Part shown: positions 9,110 through 16,783 of the stretch, piece by piece
Layout of the letters: every line of letters begins with the position of its first letter
Position numbering within the stretch: the stretch's first letter is position 1
From: Pseudoxanthomonas sp. YR558
GTDB lineage: Bacteria > Pseudomonadota > Gammaproteobacteria > Xanthomonadales > Xanthomonadaceae
Length of the DNA stretch: 64,000 bases
Reading direction: 5' to 3'
Assembly (NCBI RefSeq): GCF_900116385.1
Contig: NZ_FPCI01000001.1
Location: 1,736,001 to 1,800,000 of the forward strand
Notes under the pieces: model-generated
Database searches by the model: none
What the model was told of the DNA's origin: nothing
Seen by the model: only the letters and a program-made list of their open reading frames with translations
Position numbers and translations under genes: made by a program

Positions 9110-9424
9110 TCAGGCCGCCTTGACCAGGGCCGGGTGGCGAGCGCGCAGGCGGCGGGCCTGCGGGGTGCGGCGGCGGGCGGCATAACGAAACCGGCGCGCT
9201 GCCGCGGGCAGGCGGAACCGGTGCAGCGCCCACCATGCCGCGGCCGGCATGCCCACCAGCCATAGCGGTAGCCACCCCAGCGTGTCGGTGCTGGCGCGCG
9301 CCAGCGGCACCAGGAGCACCAGCGCCAGGCCTGTCAGCACCACCCGACGCAGCACGCGGTCCAGCGCGGCATCGGGGCGATCGGAAGCACCTGGGCGGGA
9401 CGAGGTGAATGACGCGATGGACAT
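9110..9424 (-). CDS. Small hypothetical membrane protein
   Basis: 104 residues, no recognised family. A polar N-terminus with an Asp/Arg-rich segment (residues 1-28) is followed by two hydrophobic helices (VVLTGLALVLLVPLA and LGWLPLWLVGMPAAAWWAL). The C-terminal half is strongly basic (RRFRYAARRRTPQARRLRARH) and would face the cytoplasm. Codon use is like its neighbours. It may be a real gene judging by the two clean transmembrane helices; I cannot assign a role. It is divergent from the lipocalin gene. Confidence 0.6.
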   Translation of the reverse strand: MSIASFTSSRPGASDRPDAALDRVLRRVVLTGLALVLLVPLARASTDTLGWLPLWLVGMPAAAWWALHRFRLPAAARRFRYAARRRTPQARRLRARHPALVKAA

Positions 9425-9566
9425 GGCGAGTGGCTCCCGTGAGTTGATGTCGGTACGACGTCACACTCGCGCACCTGCATCTCACGGGTTGCGACATCCC
9501 CGGTTAACATCGCCGTCGCATCCTGATGACTAGCGTGTCCGTATGACAGGGAGGAAGGAGTCCCGC

Positions 9567-10151
9567 ATGCCCATGTCGTTGTTCTCCCGCGTCGCCCGAA
9601 GTGCCCTGATCGCCTTGCTGCTGGTGCTTTCCGCCGGCTGCGCCAGCCGTGGCGAGGCGCAAGGGGGTCCGGCGCCCGTGGACCTGCCCCGCTTCATGGG
9701 CACCTGGCATGTGGTGGCGCACATTCCCTACTTCGCCGAACGTGGGCACGTCGCCGCGCGTTATGAATATTCCTTCCGCGACAGCGACAAGGTCGGGGTG
9801 GCCTACCACTACCGTGAAGGATTCGACCAGCCCGAACAGGTGCGCGAAGCCCGCGCGTCGGTGAAGGAAGCCTCCGGCAACCGCGAGTGGACGTTGTGGT
9901 TCGTCGGCGTGGTGCCGGCCAAGTGGCGCATCGTCGACGTGGCCCCGGACTACTCCTGGGCACTGATCGACTACCCGGGCCGCGACATGGGCTGGATCCT
10001 GGCGCGCGATCCGGTGATGGACGACGCGCAGTATCAGGACCTGGTGAAGCGCGCGCGCGACCACGGCATCAATGCCCGCCAACTGGTCCGCGTACCGCAG
10101 CTGCCCGCACAGCTCGGCAAGCCGGGCTTCGGCGAGTCGAAGGGGCCCTGA
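9567..10151 (+). CDS. Lipocalin-family lipoprotein (Blc-like)
   Basis: 194-residue outer-membrane lipocalin. Signal peptide and lipobox LSAGC precede the lipocalin signature GTWHVVAHIP; later beta strands include ARYEYSFRDSDKV and WTLWFVGVVPAKWRIVDV, then WALIDYPGRDMGWILAR, the Blc-type C-terminal signature. Blc homologues bind lysophospholipids or fatty acids at the envelope. The ATG at 9567 is chosen because AGGAAGGAG lies six bases upstream; an ATG at 9543 would put that site inside the coding region. Its stop is 24 bp from that of the convergent WYL regulator gene. Confidence 0.9.
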   Translation: MPMSLFSRVARSALIALLLVLSAGCASRGEAQGGPAPVDLPRFMGTWHVVAHIPYFAERGHVAARYEYSFRDSDKVGVAYHYREGFDQPEQVREARASVKEASGNREWTLWFVGVVPAKWRIVDVAPDYSWALIDYPGRDMGWILARDPVMDDAQYQDLVKRARDHGINARQLVRVPQLPAQLGKPGFGESKGP

Positions 10152-10175
10152 GGTTCGGTCGGACCGCTTGGCGGC

Positions 10176-11147
10176 TTATTTCTTCTCGTAGTTCGATAGC
10201 GCGAGTTCCAGCAGCGCCTTCGCCTGTTCGCGCAGCACGGCGGGTTCGACGATCTCCGCGTCGGCGCCGTAATGCAGAATGTCCATCAGCAGCTCGCGCG
10301 AAACGCTGTAGGGGATCTTGAGCTCGTAACGACCGTCGGGCAGGTGGCGGCCCTGTTGCTTGGAATGCCATTGCTCGTCGGCGACCCAGCGCGCGGCCTT
10401 GGCGCTGAACAGGATCGTCGCCCAGCCTTTCGGTTCGCCGGAGAAGATCCCGTAGCTCGATGCCAGGTGCTGGTTGAGTTCCTCGTTGGGCAGGTCGCGT
10501 GCGGGTTCTTCAGCCAACCGCGCGTTGCCCACGCGATCGACGGCGAAGCTGCGCAACGCGTTGCGCTCGTGGTCCCACGCATCCAGGTACCAGTTGTCGC
10601 GGTAGTGGGTGATGCGTTGCGGCGACACCGTGCGGCGCGTGCGCTCGTCGGTGGAACGCGCGCGGTATTCGAACTGCAGCTGCTTCCGTTCCAACACCGC
10701 CGAGGCGACGGTGCGGAAGCTCGCTTCGTCCAGCTTGCGGCCGCGATGCGGGATGACCCGTACGCGGTCTACCGGCCAATGCGACACGCCGGCATGGTCG
10801 GCCAGCAGTCCTTCGATGCGCTTCTGCAGCGGCGCCAGCGCGCCCGACAGCACGCCGCCGCCGGTACGGACCAGTAGTTGTTGTGCCGCGAGCAGGGCAT
10901 ACAGTTCTTCCGAGCTCAGCCACAGGCCCGGCAGCTCGAAGCGCTCGCTCTCCGCGGCGTGGTAGCGGAAGCCCGCTTCACCATCGCCCTCGATCGGCGC
11001 CATCAGCGCATCGCGCAGGTACGCCAGGTCGCGGTAGACGGTAGCGCGCGAACAGCCGAGCTCCTCCTGCAGGCGTTTCACCGTGACCGGGTAGCGCGCC
11101 GCCTTGAGGATGCGGTGCAGGGCGGTAATCCGTTCGATCTTGTCCAT
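10176..11147 (-). CDS. WYL-domain transcriptional regulator (YafY-type HTH)
   Basis: 323-residue DeoR/YafY-type regulator. The N-terminal HTH_11 domain (RITALHRILKAARYPVTVKRL, then CSRATVYRDLAYLRD at about 30-46) binds DNA. A WYL domain follows (LQFEYRARSTDERTRRTVSPQRITHYRDNWYLDAWD) and a WCX-type C-terminal extension ends at YEKK. WYL domains are thought to sense nucleotide or nucleic-acid ligands. The ATG at 11147 (MDKIERITAL) fits the family; a longer open frame upstream lacks family similarity. It is divergent from the lipoprotein gene at 11351, so it may regulate that gene or itself; no clear operator was seen. Confidence 0.9.
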   Translation of the reverse strand: MDKIERITALHRILKAARYPVTVKRLQEELGCSRATVYRDLAYLRDALMAPIEGDGEAGFRYHAAESERFELPGLWLSSEELYALLAAQQLLVRTGGGVLSGALAPLQKRIEGLLADHAGVSHWPVDRVRVIPHRGRKLDEASFRTVASAVLERKQLQFEYRARSTDERTRRTVSPQRITHYRDNWYLDAWDHERNALRSFAVDRVGNARLAEEPARDLPNEELNQHLASSYGIFSGEPKGWATILFSAKAARWVADEQWHSKQQGRHLPDGRYELKIPYSVSRELLMDILHYGADAEIVEPAVLREQAKALLELALSNYEKK

Positions 11148-11350
11148 GGGGGGCACGGCAGGGGGCGTGGCCGGATTATCGCCGACGGGTGGCCGTTTTC
11201 GCTGCCCGCCTGACGTTGAGCGGAATACAGGGGACAAGCGCCGGCGGCGCCTTGGGCCCGTGCGGTGCCAGGCGTCCCGGCGTGTTTGCGCCGCCGGAAC
11301 ACCCTCAACGCACGGACCCAAGACGCTGCCCCTTCGACGAGGCTGCCGCC

Positions 11351-12001
11351 ATGCCTTTGCGTACCGCCCTGCTGTCCACGGCTACCCTGCTGATCCTGTC
11401 CGGCCTGGCCGCATGCCAACGCACACCGCCTGCGGCGGGAGGCACGACCGCCTCCACCGCCGCGCCGGTGCCGCCGCATCGTGTCTCTGCAACGGATGCC
11501 GTCGCGGAGGTGAAAGCGTCGATGCACCGGTTTCTGGATGCCCGCAGTTTCCATGCCCGGATGGAGATGGACGGCGCACACCCGATGACCAGCGAGATGG
11601 AGTACGTCGCCCCGGACCGCTACCGGATCACCCTGCCCACCGGCACGCAGACCGTCATCGGCAACATGTTGTACATGCAGGTGAACGGCCGATCCACGCG
11701 CGTTCCGCTGCCTCCCGAGACGCTGGCCCCCTGGCGAGATCCGCTCAAACTCCAGCAGGCCCAGCAAGGCCTGTCTGCGGACTTCCTCGGCGAAACGGAG
11801 ATCGATGGCGTGTCGGCCAGGCACTACCGCGTCCGCAACACGGTGCCCGAGCCGGTGGCGTTCGAGTACTGGATCGGAGCCGGCGGCTTGCCCTTGCGAC
11901 TGCGCCACGACGGCACCGACAACGAAGGCCGCGCCTACACCGTGGTGCAGACGTACTCGCGCTACGACGATCCGGCCATCGCCATCGAAACGCCACCCTG
12001 A
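11351..12001 (+). CDS. Putative lipoprotein, LolA/LppX-like fold
   Basis: 216 residues. Signal peptide with lipobox LAAC (near residue 20), then an Ala/Pro/Thr linker, then a domain with alternating strands: SFHARMEMDG, MEYVAPDRYRITLP, TQTVIGNMLYMQVNG, IDGVSARHYRVRN, FEYWIGAGGLPLRL. That pattern resembles the half-barrel LolA/LppX lipoprotein group that carries acyl chains, but no decisive motif is present. Probably periplasmic or outer-membrane. It is divergent from the WYL regulator and not obviously in an operon with the downstream DUF481 gene (175 bp gap). Family assignment is an inference. Confidence 0.65.
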   Translation: MPLRTALLSTATLLILSGLAACQRTPPAAGGTTASTAAPVPPHRVSATDAVAEVKASMHRFLDARSFHARMEMDGAHPMTSEMEYVAPDRYRITLPTGTQTVIGNMLYMQVNGRSTRVPLPPETLAPWRDPLKLQQAQQGLSADFLGETEIDGVSARHYRVRNTVPEPVAFEYWIGAGGLPLRLRHDGTDNEGRAYTVVQTYSRYDDPAIAIETPP

Positions 12002-12145
12002 ACGTTCGGTTGGCAGGCGACCAGGACCGGTACTACAACCGTGACGAGGGTCGCCGCCCGTGCGTTCATCCATGGCACAATCCATGTCGCAAACCTGAAT
12101 CGGAACAAGCACTTGGCTTGTGACTCGATCGGGTGACGCCTACCA

Positions 12146-12159
12146 TGTAACCGATTACA
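12146..12159. promoter_or_regulatory. LacI-type palindrome upstream of DUF481 gene
   Basis: TGTAACCGATTACA, arms TGTAA/TTACA around CCGA, exactly matches the LacI/GalR-family pattern TGnAAnCGnTTnCA. It ends 17 bp before the ATG at 12177, where a bound protein could block the ribosome site or transcription start. No LacI gene is adjacent, so a regulator encoded elsewhere would be needed. Confidence 0.45.
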
Positions 12160-12176
12160 CCCTCCCCCGAGGCCCC

Positions 12177-13082
12177 ATGTCCCCGTCCGCGCCCTCCTCC
12201 CTGCTGACGCTCGCCCTGCTCACCGTTCTGGCTTCCCCGGCCCTGGCCGCCGACGTACTGCTCCCGCGCAACGAGAAGGTCGACGTGGCCAAGAGCACCA
12301 AGTCCTTCGGCAAGGAGGCGACCACGCTCGTGCCGGTGGTGGCCATGGCGGTGCGACCGATCCCCGAAACCCCGGCCGCGCCGCCGCCGCCGACACCCAA
12401 GCTGACCGGTGGCGGTGAGCTGGGTTTTGCAGCCGCCAGCGGCAACAGCAACACCGAGAGCTTCAACGGCCGCCTGGACCTGACCTACACCGACGGTGGT
12501 GCCTGGCGACACAGCGCCAGCCTGTTTGGCCTGCATTCGCGGTCGGAGTACACCCGCACCAACGACGACGGCAGCATCGTGCGCGACACCCGCACCACGG
12601 CGAACCGGTACACGGTCAACGCCAACAGCGCCTACCTCATGGACGATCGCGGCACGCTCAACACCGCGCTACGCCATGAGGAAGACGACTTCGGCACGTA
12701 CAGCCGTCAGCAGTCACTCAGCCTCAGCTACGGCAACCGGGTGATCGAGAACGAACGCGCCCACCTCGACCTGCAGGTCGGCCCGGGTTATCGCCGCGCC
12801 TACGACACCGTCGATGGGCGCACCGAGGCCAGCTTCATCGGCCGCGGCCTGATCGACATGCGCTACGCGCTCACCGACAGCACCGAGATCGTCAACAAGC
12901 TGCTGGTGGAATCGGGCGAATACAACACCTTCGCGCAGAACGACCTGGGCGTGTCGGTGACGATGAACTCGCATCTGGCCCTGAAGGCGGGCTGGCAGGC
13001 GCGCCACAACAGCGACGTGGCCGAAGACATCAAGAAAACCGACACGCTGACCACGATGAACGTGGTCTACCGCTTCAAGTAA
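12177..13082 (+). CDS. DUF481 family outer-membrane protein (YdiY-like)
   Basis: 301-residue protein with a signal peptide (ending ...SPALAADV), a 55-residue low-complexity Pro/Ala linker (PETPAAPPPPTPK) and a DUF481 beta-barrel starting LTGGGELGFAAASGNSNTES. The alternating strands run to a C-terminal aromatic-containing strand MNVVYRFK, typical of BamA-inserted barrels. DUF481 includes salt-induced E. coli YdiY; its function is unknown. Start at 12177 has GAGG a few bases upstream. A LacI-type palindrome immediately precedes it. Its stop lies 7 bp from that of the convergent hemC. Confidence 0.88.
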   Translation: MSPSAPSSLLTLALLTVLASPALAADVLLPRNEKVDVAKSTKSFGKEATTLVPVVAMAVRPIPETPAAPPPPTPKLTGGGELGFAAASGNSNTESFNGRLDLTYTDGGAWRHSASLFGLHSRSEYTRTNDDGSIVRDTRTTANRYTVNANSAYLMDDRGTLNTALRHEEDDFGTYSRQQSLSLSYGNRVIENERAHLDLQVGPGYRRAYDTVDGRTEASFIGRGLIDMRYALTDSTEIVNKLLVESGEYNTFAQNDLGVSVTMNSHLALKAGWQARHNSDVAEDIKKTDTLTTMNVVYRFK

Positions 13083-13089
13083 GCGACGG

Positions 13090-13998
13090 TCAGGCCAGGA
13101 ACGCGCCCGCGCCCTGGTCCAGCAGCTGCGCAGCCACGCGGCGCCCCAGCGCTTCCGGATCGCTCACCGCGCCCGCGCTTTCGGCCCGGATCACCTGGCC
13201 CTCCGCGGCGGAGCCCACCAGCCCCACCAGCACCAGCGCGTCGCCTTCGCGTTGCGCGAACGCCGCCACCGGCACGTGGCAACTGCCGTGCAGCGCGCGG
13301 TTCATCGCGCGCTCCGCCTCCACGCACAGGCGCGTAGCGGCATCGTCCAGCGATGCGAACAACGCGTGCACGTCGGGATCTTCCGCGCGGCATTCGACCG
13401 CGATCGCCCCCTGCGCCGGCGCAGGCAGCCAGTCCGGCGCCTGCAGGCGCGTGCGGATGCGCGCATCGAAGCCTAGTCGCTGCAGGCCCGCGCACGCCAG
13501 CACGATGGCGTCGTAGTCGCCCGCATCCAGCTTGGCCAGGCGCGTGTTGACGTTGCCGCGTAGGTCGAGCAACTGGAGGTCCGGCCGCAACGCGCGCAGT
13601 TGCGCCTGACGGCGCAGCGAAGACGTACCAACGCGCGCACCCTGCGGCAGCGCCGCGATGCCGTCGTAATGGTTCGAGACGAAGGCATCGGCGGCGTCGG
13701 CGCGCGTGAGGATCGCCGGCAGCGCGAACGGGCCTTCCAGCTCCATCGGCACATCCTTCAGCGAGTGCACGGCGCAGTCGGCTTCGCCGCGCAGCATCGC
13801 GAGTTCGAGCTCTTTGAGGAACAGACCCTTGCCGCCGATGGCCGCCAGCGAGCGGTCCAGCACCTCATCGCCGCGCGTACTCATCGGTACCAGTTCCACG
13901 ACCAGGCCCGGATGGACGGCGCGCAGGCGGTCGGCGACGTGTTCGCTCTGCCATAGGGCGAGCGGGCTCTTGCGGGTGGCGATGCGCAGCGTGGTCAT
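13090..13998 (-). CDS. hemC: Porphobilinogen deaminase (hydroxymethylbilane synthase)
   Basis: Polymerises four porphobilinogens to hydroxymethylbilane in tetrapyrrole synthesis; cytosolic; 302 residues. The N-terminus [17 protein letters not shown] is the family signature. The catalytic aspartate region is [12 protein letters not shown], and basic substrate-binding residues are in [10 protein letters not shown] and [10 protein letters not shown]. The dipyrromethane cofactor cysteine is in [13 protein letters not shown]. The ATG at 13998 is preferred over in-frame upstream starts because it begins exactly at the conserved N-terminus. It is 37 bp downstream of the LytTR regulator gene, the same linkage as algR-hemC in pseudomonads. 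Confidence 0.96.
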   Translation of the reverse strand: MTTLRIATRKSPLALWQSEHVADRLRAVHPGLVVELVPMSTRGDEVLDRSLAAIGGKGLFLKELELAMLRGEADCAVHSLKDVPMELEGPFALPAILTRADAADAFVSNHYDGIAALPQGARVGTSSLRRQAQLRALRPDLQLLDLRGNVNTRLAKLDAGDYDAIVLACAGLQRLGFDARIRTRLQAPDWLPAPAQGAIAVECRAEDPDVHALFASLDDAATRLCVEAERAMNRALHGSCHVPVAAFAQREGDALVLVGLVGSAAEGQVIRAESAGAVSDPEALGRRVAAQLLDQGAGAFLA

Positions 13999-14035
13999 GC
14001 GGGCATTATCCCGCATGCCGCGACGTCCGCGGGCC

Positions 14036-14770
14036 TCAGAGCGTCTTGACGGTCTCGCGCAGGCCGGCCACGCAACGCCGGCTGACTTCCAGCGGCGCCT
14101 TGCCGTGGCGCAGGATCGCCTGTACGTGGCCATCGCCGACGCGCTTGATCTCGACCAGTTCGTGGCGCGCCACCAGGCAATTGCGGTGGATGCGCACGAA
14201 GCGCCCACCGAACTCTTCCTCCAGCGATTTCAGCGACTCCTCGATCAGGTCCTCGCCGCGCGCGTGATGCACCACCACGTACTTCTCCTCGGCCTGCAGG
14301 TAGTGCACCTCGTCGACCGGGATCAGGCGCAGGCTGCCGCGCAGACGCGCGCACAGGTGGGTGCGCGGCTGGCCACTCGATGCGGCCGCAGGCGCCTGGG
14401 TCTCGCGCCCGGCAATGAACGTGCGTGCGCGCTCCAGTGCCGCGGCCAACCGTTCGGCGCGAATGGGCTTCATCAGGTAGTCGATCGCGGCGGCCTCGAA
14501 GGCCGACAGCGCGTGCTCGTCATAGGCCGTGCAGAACACCACTGCCGGCCGCGGGTCGAAGGCGGCCAGATGCCGGGCTGCTTCCAACCCGTCCACACCG
14601 GGCATCGCGATGTCGAGCAGGACCATGTCCGGGCGGTGCTGCGAACAGGCTTGCAGTGCATCCAGGCCGTTCTCGGCCTCGGCCACCACGTCGATGCCCG
14701 CATGTTCGGCCAGCAACGCGCGCAGGCGCTCGCGGGCGAGGGGTTCGTCGTCGGCTATGACCACTTTCAC
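14036..14770 (-). CDS. algR: LytTR response regulator, AlgR-like
   Basis: 244-residue response regulator. The receiver domain (1-115) has the acidic pocket DDE (7-9), phospho-acceptor D53 (LLDIAMPG) and K in the YLMKP motif. A linker leads to a LytTR DNA-binding domain (about 140-244) with [17 protein letters not shown] and [16 protein letters not shown]. AlgR-type proteins control exopolysaccharide, motility and virulence genes in pseudomonads and xanthomonads. Linkage to hemC supports the name. No algZ-like sensor kinase gene is adjacent: the upstream gene is an esterase after 95 bp. The name is by similarity and context. Confidence 0.88.
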   Translation of the reverse strand: MKVVIADDEPLARERLRALLAEHAGIDVVAEAENGLDALQACSQHRPDMVLLDIAMPGVDGLEAARHLAAFDPRPAVVFCTAYDEHALSAFEAAAIDYLMKPIRAERLAAALERARTFIAGRETQAPAAASSGQPRTHLCARLRGSLRLIPVDEVHYLQAEEKYVVVHHARGEDLIEESLKSLEEEFGGRFVRIHRNCLVARHELVEIKRVGDGHVQAILRHGKAPLEVSRRCVAGLRETVKTL

Positions 14771-14865
14771 GGCAAAGGCGTCCTCGATGAACGTTGGCGT
14801 GATCCCCCGTGGCCTAGGTTACCCATGGCGGCGCCACGCGTCACCCGGGTGGGGACGCATGGGGA

Positions 14866-15546
14866 TTACAACGCAAACCGCCGTTCCATCCAGTCACCCA
14901 GGTCACGGATTTCCTCGGCGCAGACCTGGTGCGCCATCGGATAGCGGTGCCAGGCCACGTCGAAGCCCATATCCCCGAGCGCCCGGGCGCTCTGCTCGGC
15001 ATGGACCAGCGGGATGACCGGATCGCCCGTGCCATGCGCCATGAAGACCGGCTGCGAGGTCGCTGCGGCAGCGAGGTGCGACGCCGCCTGCGACGCACCC
15101 GGCAGGTAGGTGGACAGCGCGATCAGGCCAGCCAGCGGTACCTGCCGCCGCAAGCCGGCGGACAGGATGATGGCACCGCCCTGCGAGAAGCCGGCCAGCA
15201 GCAGACGCTCCGGCCTGATGCCGCGTGCATGTTCGCGCTCGATAAGCGCACCCACCTGTACAAGCGACTCCTCGATGCCCGCACTGTCCGCACGGGTCGG
15301 GAAGTCCATGCCGACGATGTCGTACCAGGCGCGCATGCGCACGCCGTTGTTGATGGTCACCGCGCGCACCGGCGCATGCGGAAACACGAAACGCAGCGCG
15401 GGCCAGCCGGGTCGCACGAGTTCGGGCACGATCGGCGCGAAGTCATGGCCGTCGGCGCCCAGGCCGTGCAGCCACAGCACGGACCATTGCGGGGAAGGAC
15501 CGGTGTCCTGTTCGACAGTGTCGAGAAGCGGGTCGGGGGTCGTCAT
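14866..15546 (-). CDS. Phospholipase/carboxylesterase family alpha/beta hydrolase
   Basis: 226-residue cytosolic serine esterase of the phospholipase/carboxylesterase family (Pseudomonas EstB/YpfH type). Oxyanion-hole motif WLHGLGADGHDF, nucleophile serine in AGFSQGGAI, catalytic Asp in HGTGDPVIPL and His in YPMAHQV are all visible. It acts on short-chain acyl esters. The ATG at 15546 (MTTPDP) is preferred to the more upstream ATG at 15582, whose extra residues lack similarity. It is co-oriented with and 36 bp downstream of the TonB-domain lipoprotein gene. Confidence 0.9.
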   Translation of the reverse strand: MTTPDPLLDTVEQDTGPSPQWSVLWLHGLGADGHDFAPIVPELVRPGWPALRFVFPHAPVRAVTINNGVRMRAWYDIVGMDFPTRADSAGIEESLVQVGALIEREHARGIRPERLLLAGFSQGGAIILSAGLRRQVPLAGLIALSTYLPGASQAASHLAAAATSQPVFMAHGTGDPVIPLVHAEQSARALGDMGFDVAWHRYPMAHQVCAEEIRDLGDWMERRFAL

Positions 15547-15582
15547 GCCGCCATTCTCGCCGCAGTGCCACGTGGAAACCAA

Positions 15583-16509
15583 TCAGTCCGCGCCACCCTC
15601 CGCGTCCGCGGGCAACCGGAACCGCACCGTGCGCTGCGAGGCATGCGCCTGTCCGCTCGGTTCGAAACGCCAGCGCTGCGCCACCGCCAGCGCGGACGCG
15701 TCGAACAGCCCGGCAGGTGACGACGACAGCAGGCGCACGTCGCGCACGCTGCCATCGGGCTGGATGGTGAAGGCCACGTCCGCCTGCCCTTCGATGCGCG
15801 CGCGCAAGGCGGGCAATGGGTAGCGCGGCTGGGCGTCCTGTATCAGGCGAGGCGTGCGGATCATCGGCGCGGCACGGGCGGCCGCAGGTAACGGAGGAGG
15901 CATCTCGGCCATGACCGGCGCTGGCGGTGGCGCGGGGTTGGCCGCCGCGGGTGCGCTCGCGGATGCGGGCGCCGGTTCATCGGCCACCGCGGGTGACGGC
16001 GGCGCGGTCGTCGGTCGCGGCGCGACCATCACCGACGGCGGCGGCGTTTCCAAGGCCGCGACCGTGGCCTGCGCGGCCTGTTCCCGTTGCAGCGCTGCGA
16101 TGTCCTTACGCAGGCGCGGCAGGGCGGGCGCGCGCGCGTCGACTCGTTCGATCAACACGAGCAACCGTTCGCCCTCGGCCGCATCGCCGCGCGCAATGGC
16201 CTGCTCGGCGGCGATCACGACGTAGGGCTGCAGCTCGGCCAGCGCGGTTTGCGCACGTGCGGCCTCGGTCGCGTCCTCACGGGCCGCCAGATAGTGTTCG
16301 ATCGCGTTGTCGCCGCTGGGCGACATCAGCCGTCGCTCGGCCAGCGCGCGGGTCGCGCGCGCGTACGGCGTCACTGCGTCGTCGTCGCTGTCGGGCAATA
16401 CCGCACGGATGGACGCCCCGGACGCCGGCTCTCCCGACGCGGGCCCGGGCGCTCGCCCACATGCTGTCAGGCCCACCACCAACGCCAGGCCCATTCCGAT
16501 CTTCTTCAT
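15583..16509 (-). CDS. Lipoprotein with C-terminal TonB domain
   Basis: 308 residues. The signal peptide ends at lipobox LTAC (Cys17). An alpha-helical segment (about 45-140) rich in Ala/Glu is followed by a long Pro/Ala-rich spacer (about 145-215). A TonB C-terminal domain comes last, with PRYPLPALRARIEGQADVAFTIQPDGSVRDV and FDASALAVAQRWRFEPSG. TonB normally has an N-terminal transmembrane anchor in the inner membrane; here a lipid anchor with Gly after Cys predicts outer-membrane sorting, which is odd. It may be a structural adaptor rather than an energy transducer. No exbB/exbD neighbours. Confidence 0.8.
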   Translation of the reverse strand: MKKIGMGLALVVGLTACGRAPGPASGEPASGASIRAVLPDSDDDAVTPYARATRALAERRLMSPSGDNAIEHYLAAREDATEAARAQTALAELQPYVVIAAEQAIARGDAAEGERLLVLIERVDARAPALPRLRKDIAALQREQAAQATVAALETPPPSVMVAPRPTTAPPSPAVADEPAPASASAPAAANPAPPPAPVMAEMPPPLPAAARAAPMIRTPRLIQDAQPRYPLPALRARIEGQADVAFTIQPDGSVRDVRLLSSSPAGLFDASALAVAQRWRFEPSGQAHASQRTVRFRLPADAEGGAD

Positions 16510-16663
16510 GCTTGGATCACCCCCGTCATGCGGCCGGCAAGCCTAGGCGGCCTTCATGACGGCGATGCGTCAGGGCGATGCATCGACCGCCCCTGTCCTT
16601 TCGGACACTGGACACCGGCTTCGCTCGCGTCGCGTCGGCAAGGCCTCAGGCATGCGGATGATA

Positions 16664-16677
16664 TGGAACCGTTTGCA
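16664..16677. promoter_or_regulatory. LacI-type operator-like site upstream of the c-di-GMP gene
   Basis: TGGAACCGTTTGCA fits TGnAAnCGnTTnCA at all ten fixed positions. It lies in the 274-bp gap (16510-16783) between the TonB-domain lipoprotein gene and the EAL gene, about 105 bp before the proposed start. I saw no second site and no clear sigma70 promoter in this gap. Confidence 0.4.
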
Positions 16678-16783
16678 TGCATCCACCCACGCGTGCGGCG
16701 CGTAAGTTCGGGTAAAGTGCTTTGATCCGGGGCCGATACCGTTTCGTATGGCCCCACCCCGGGGCGGCGTAGCAGGGACTGCC

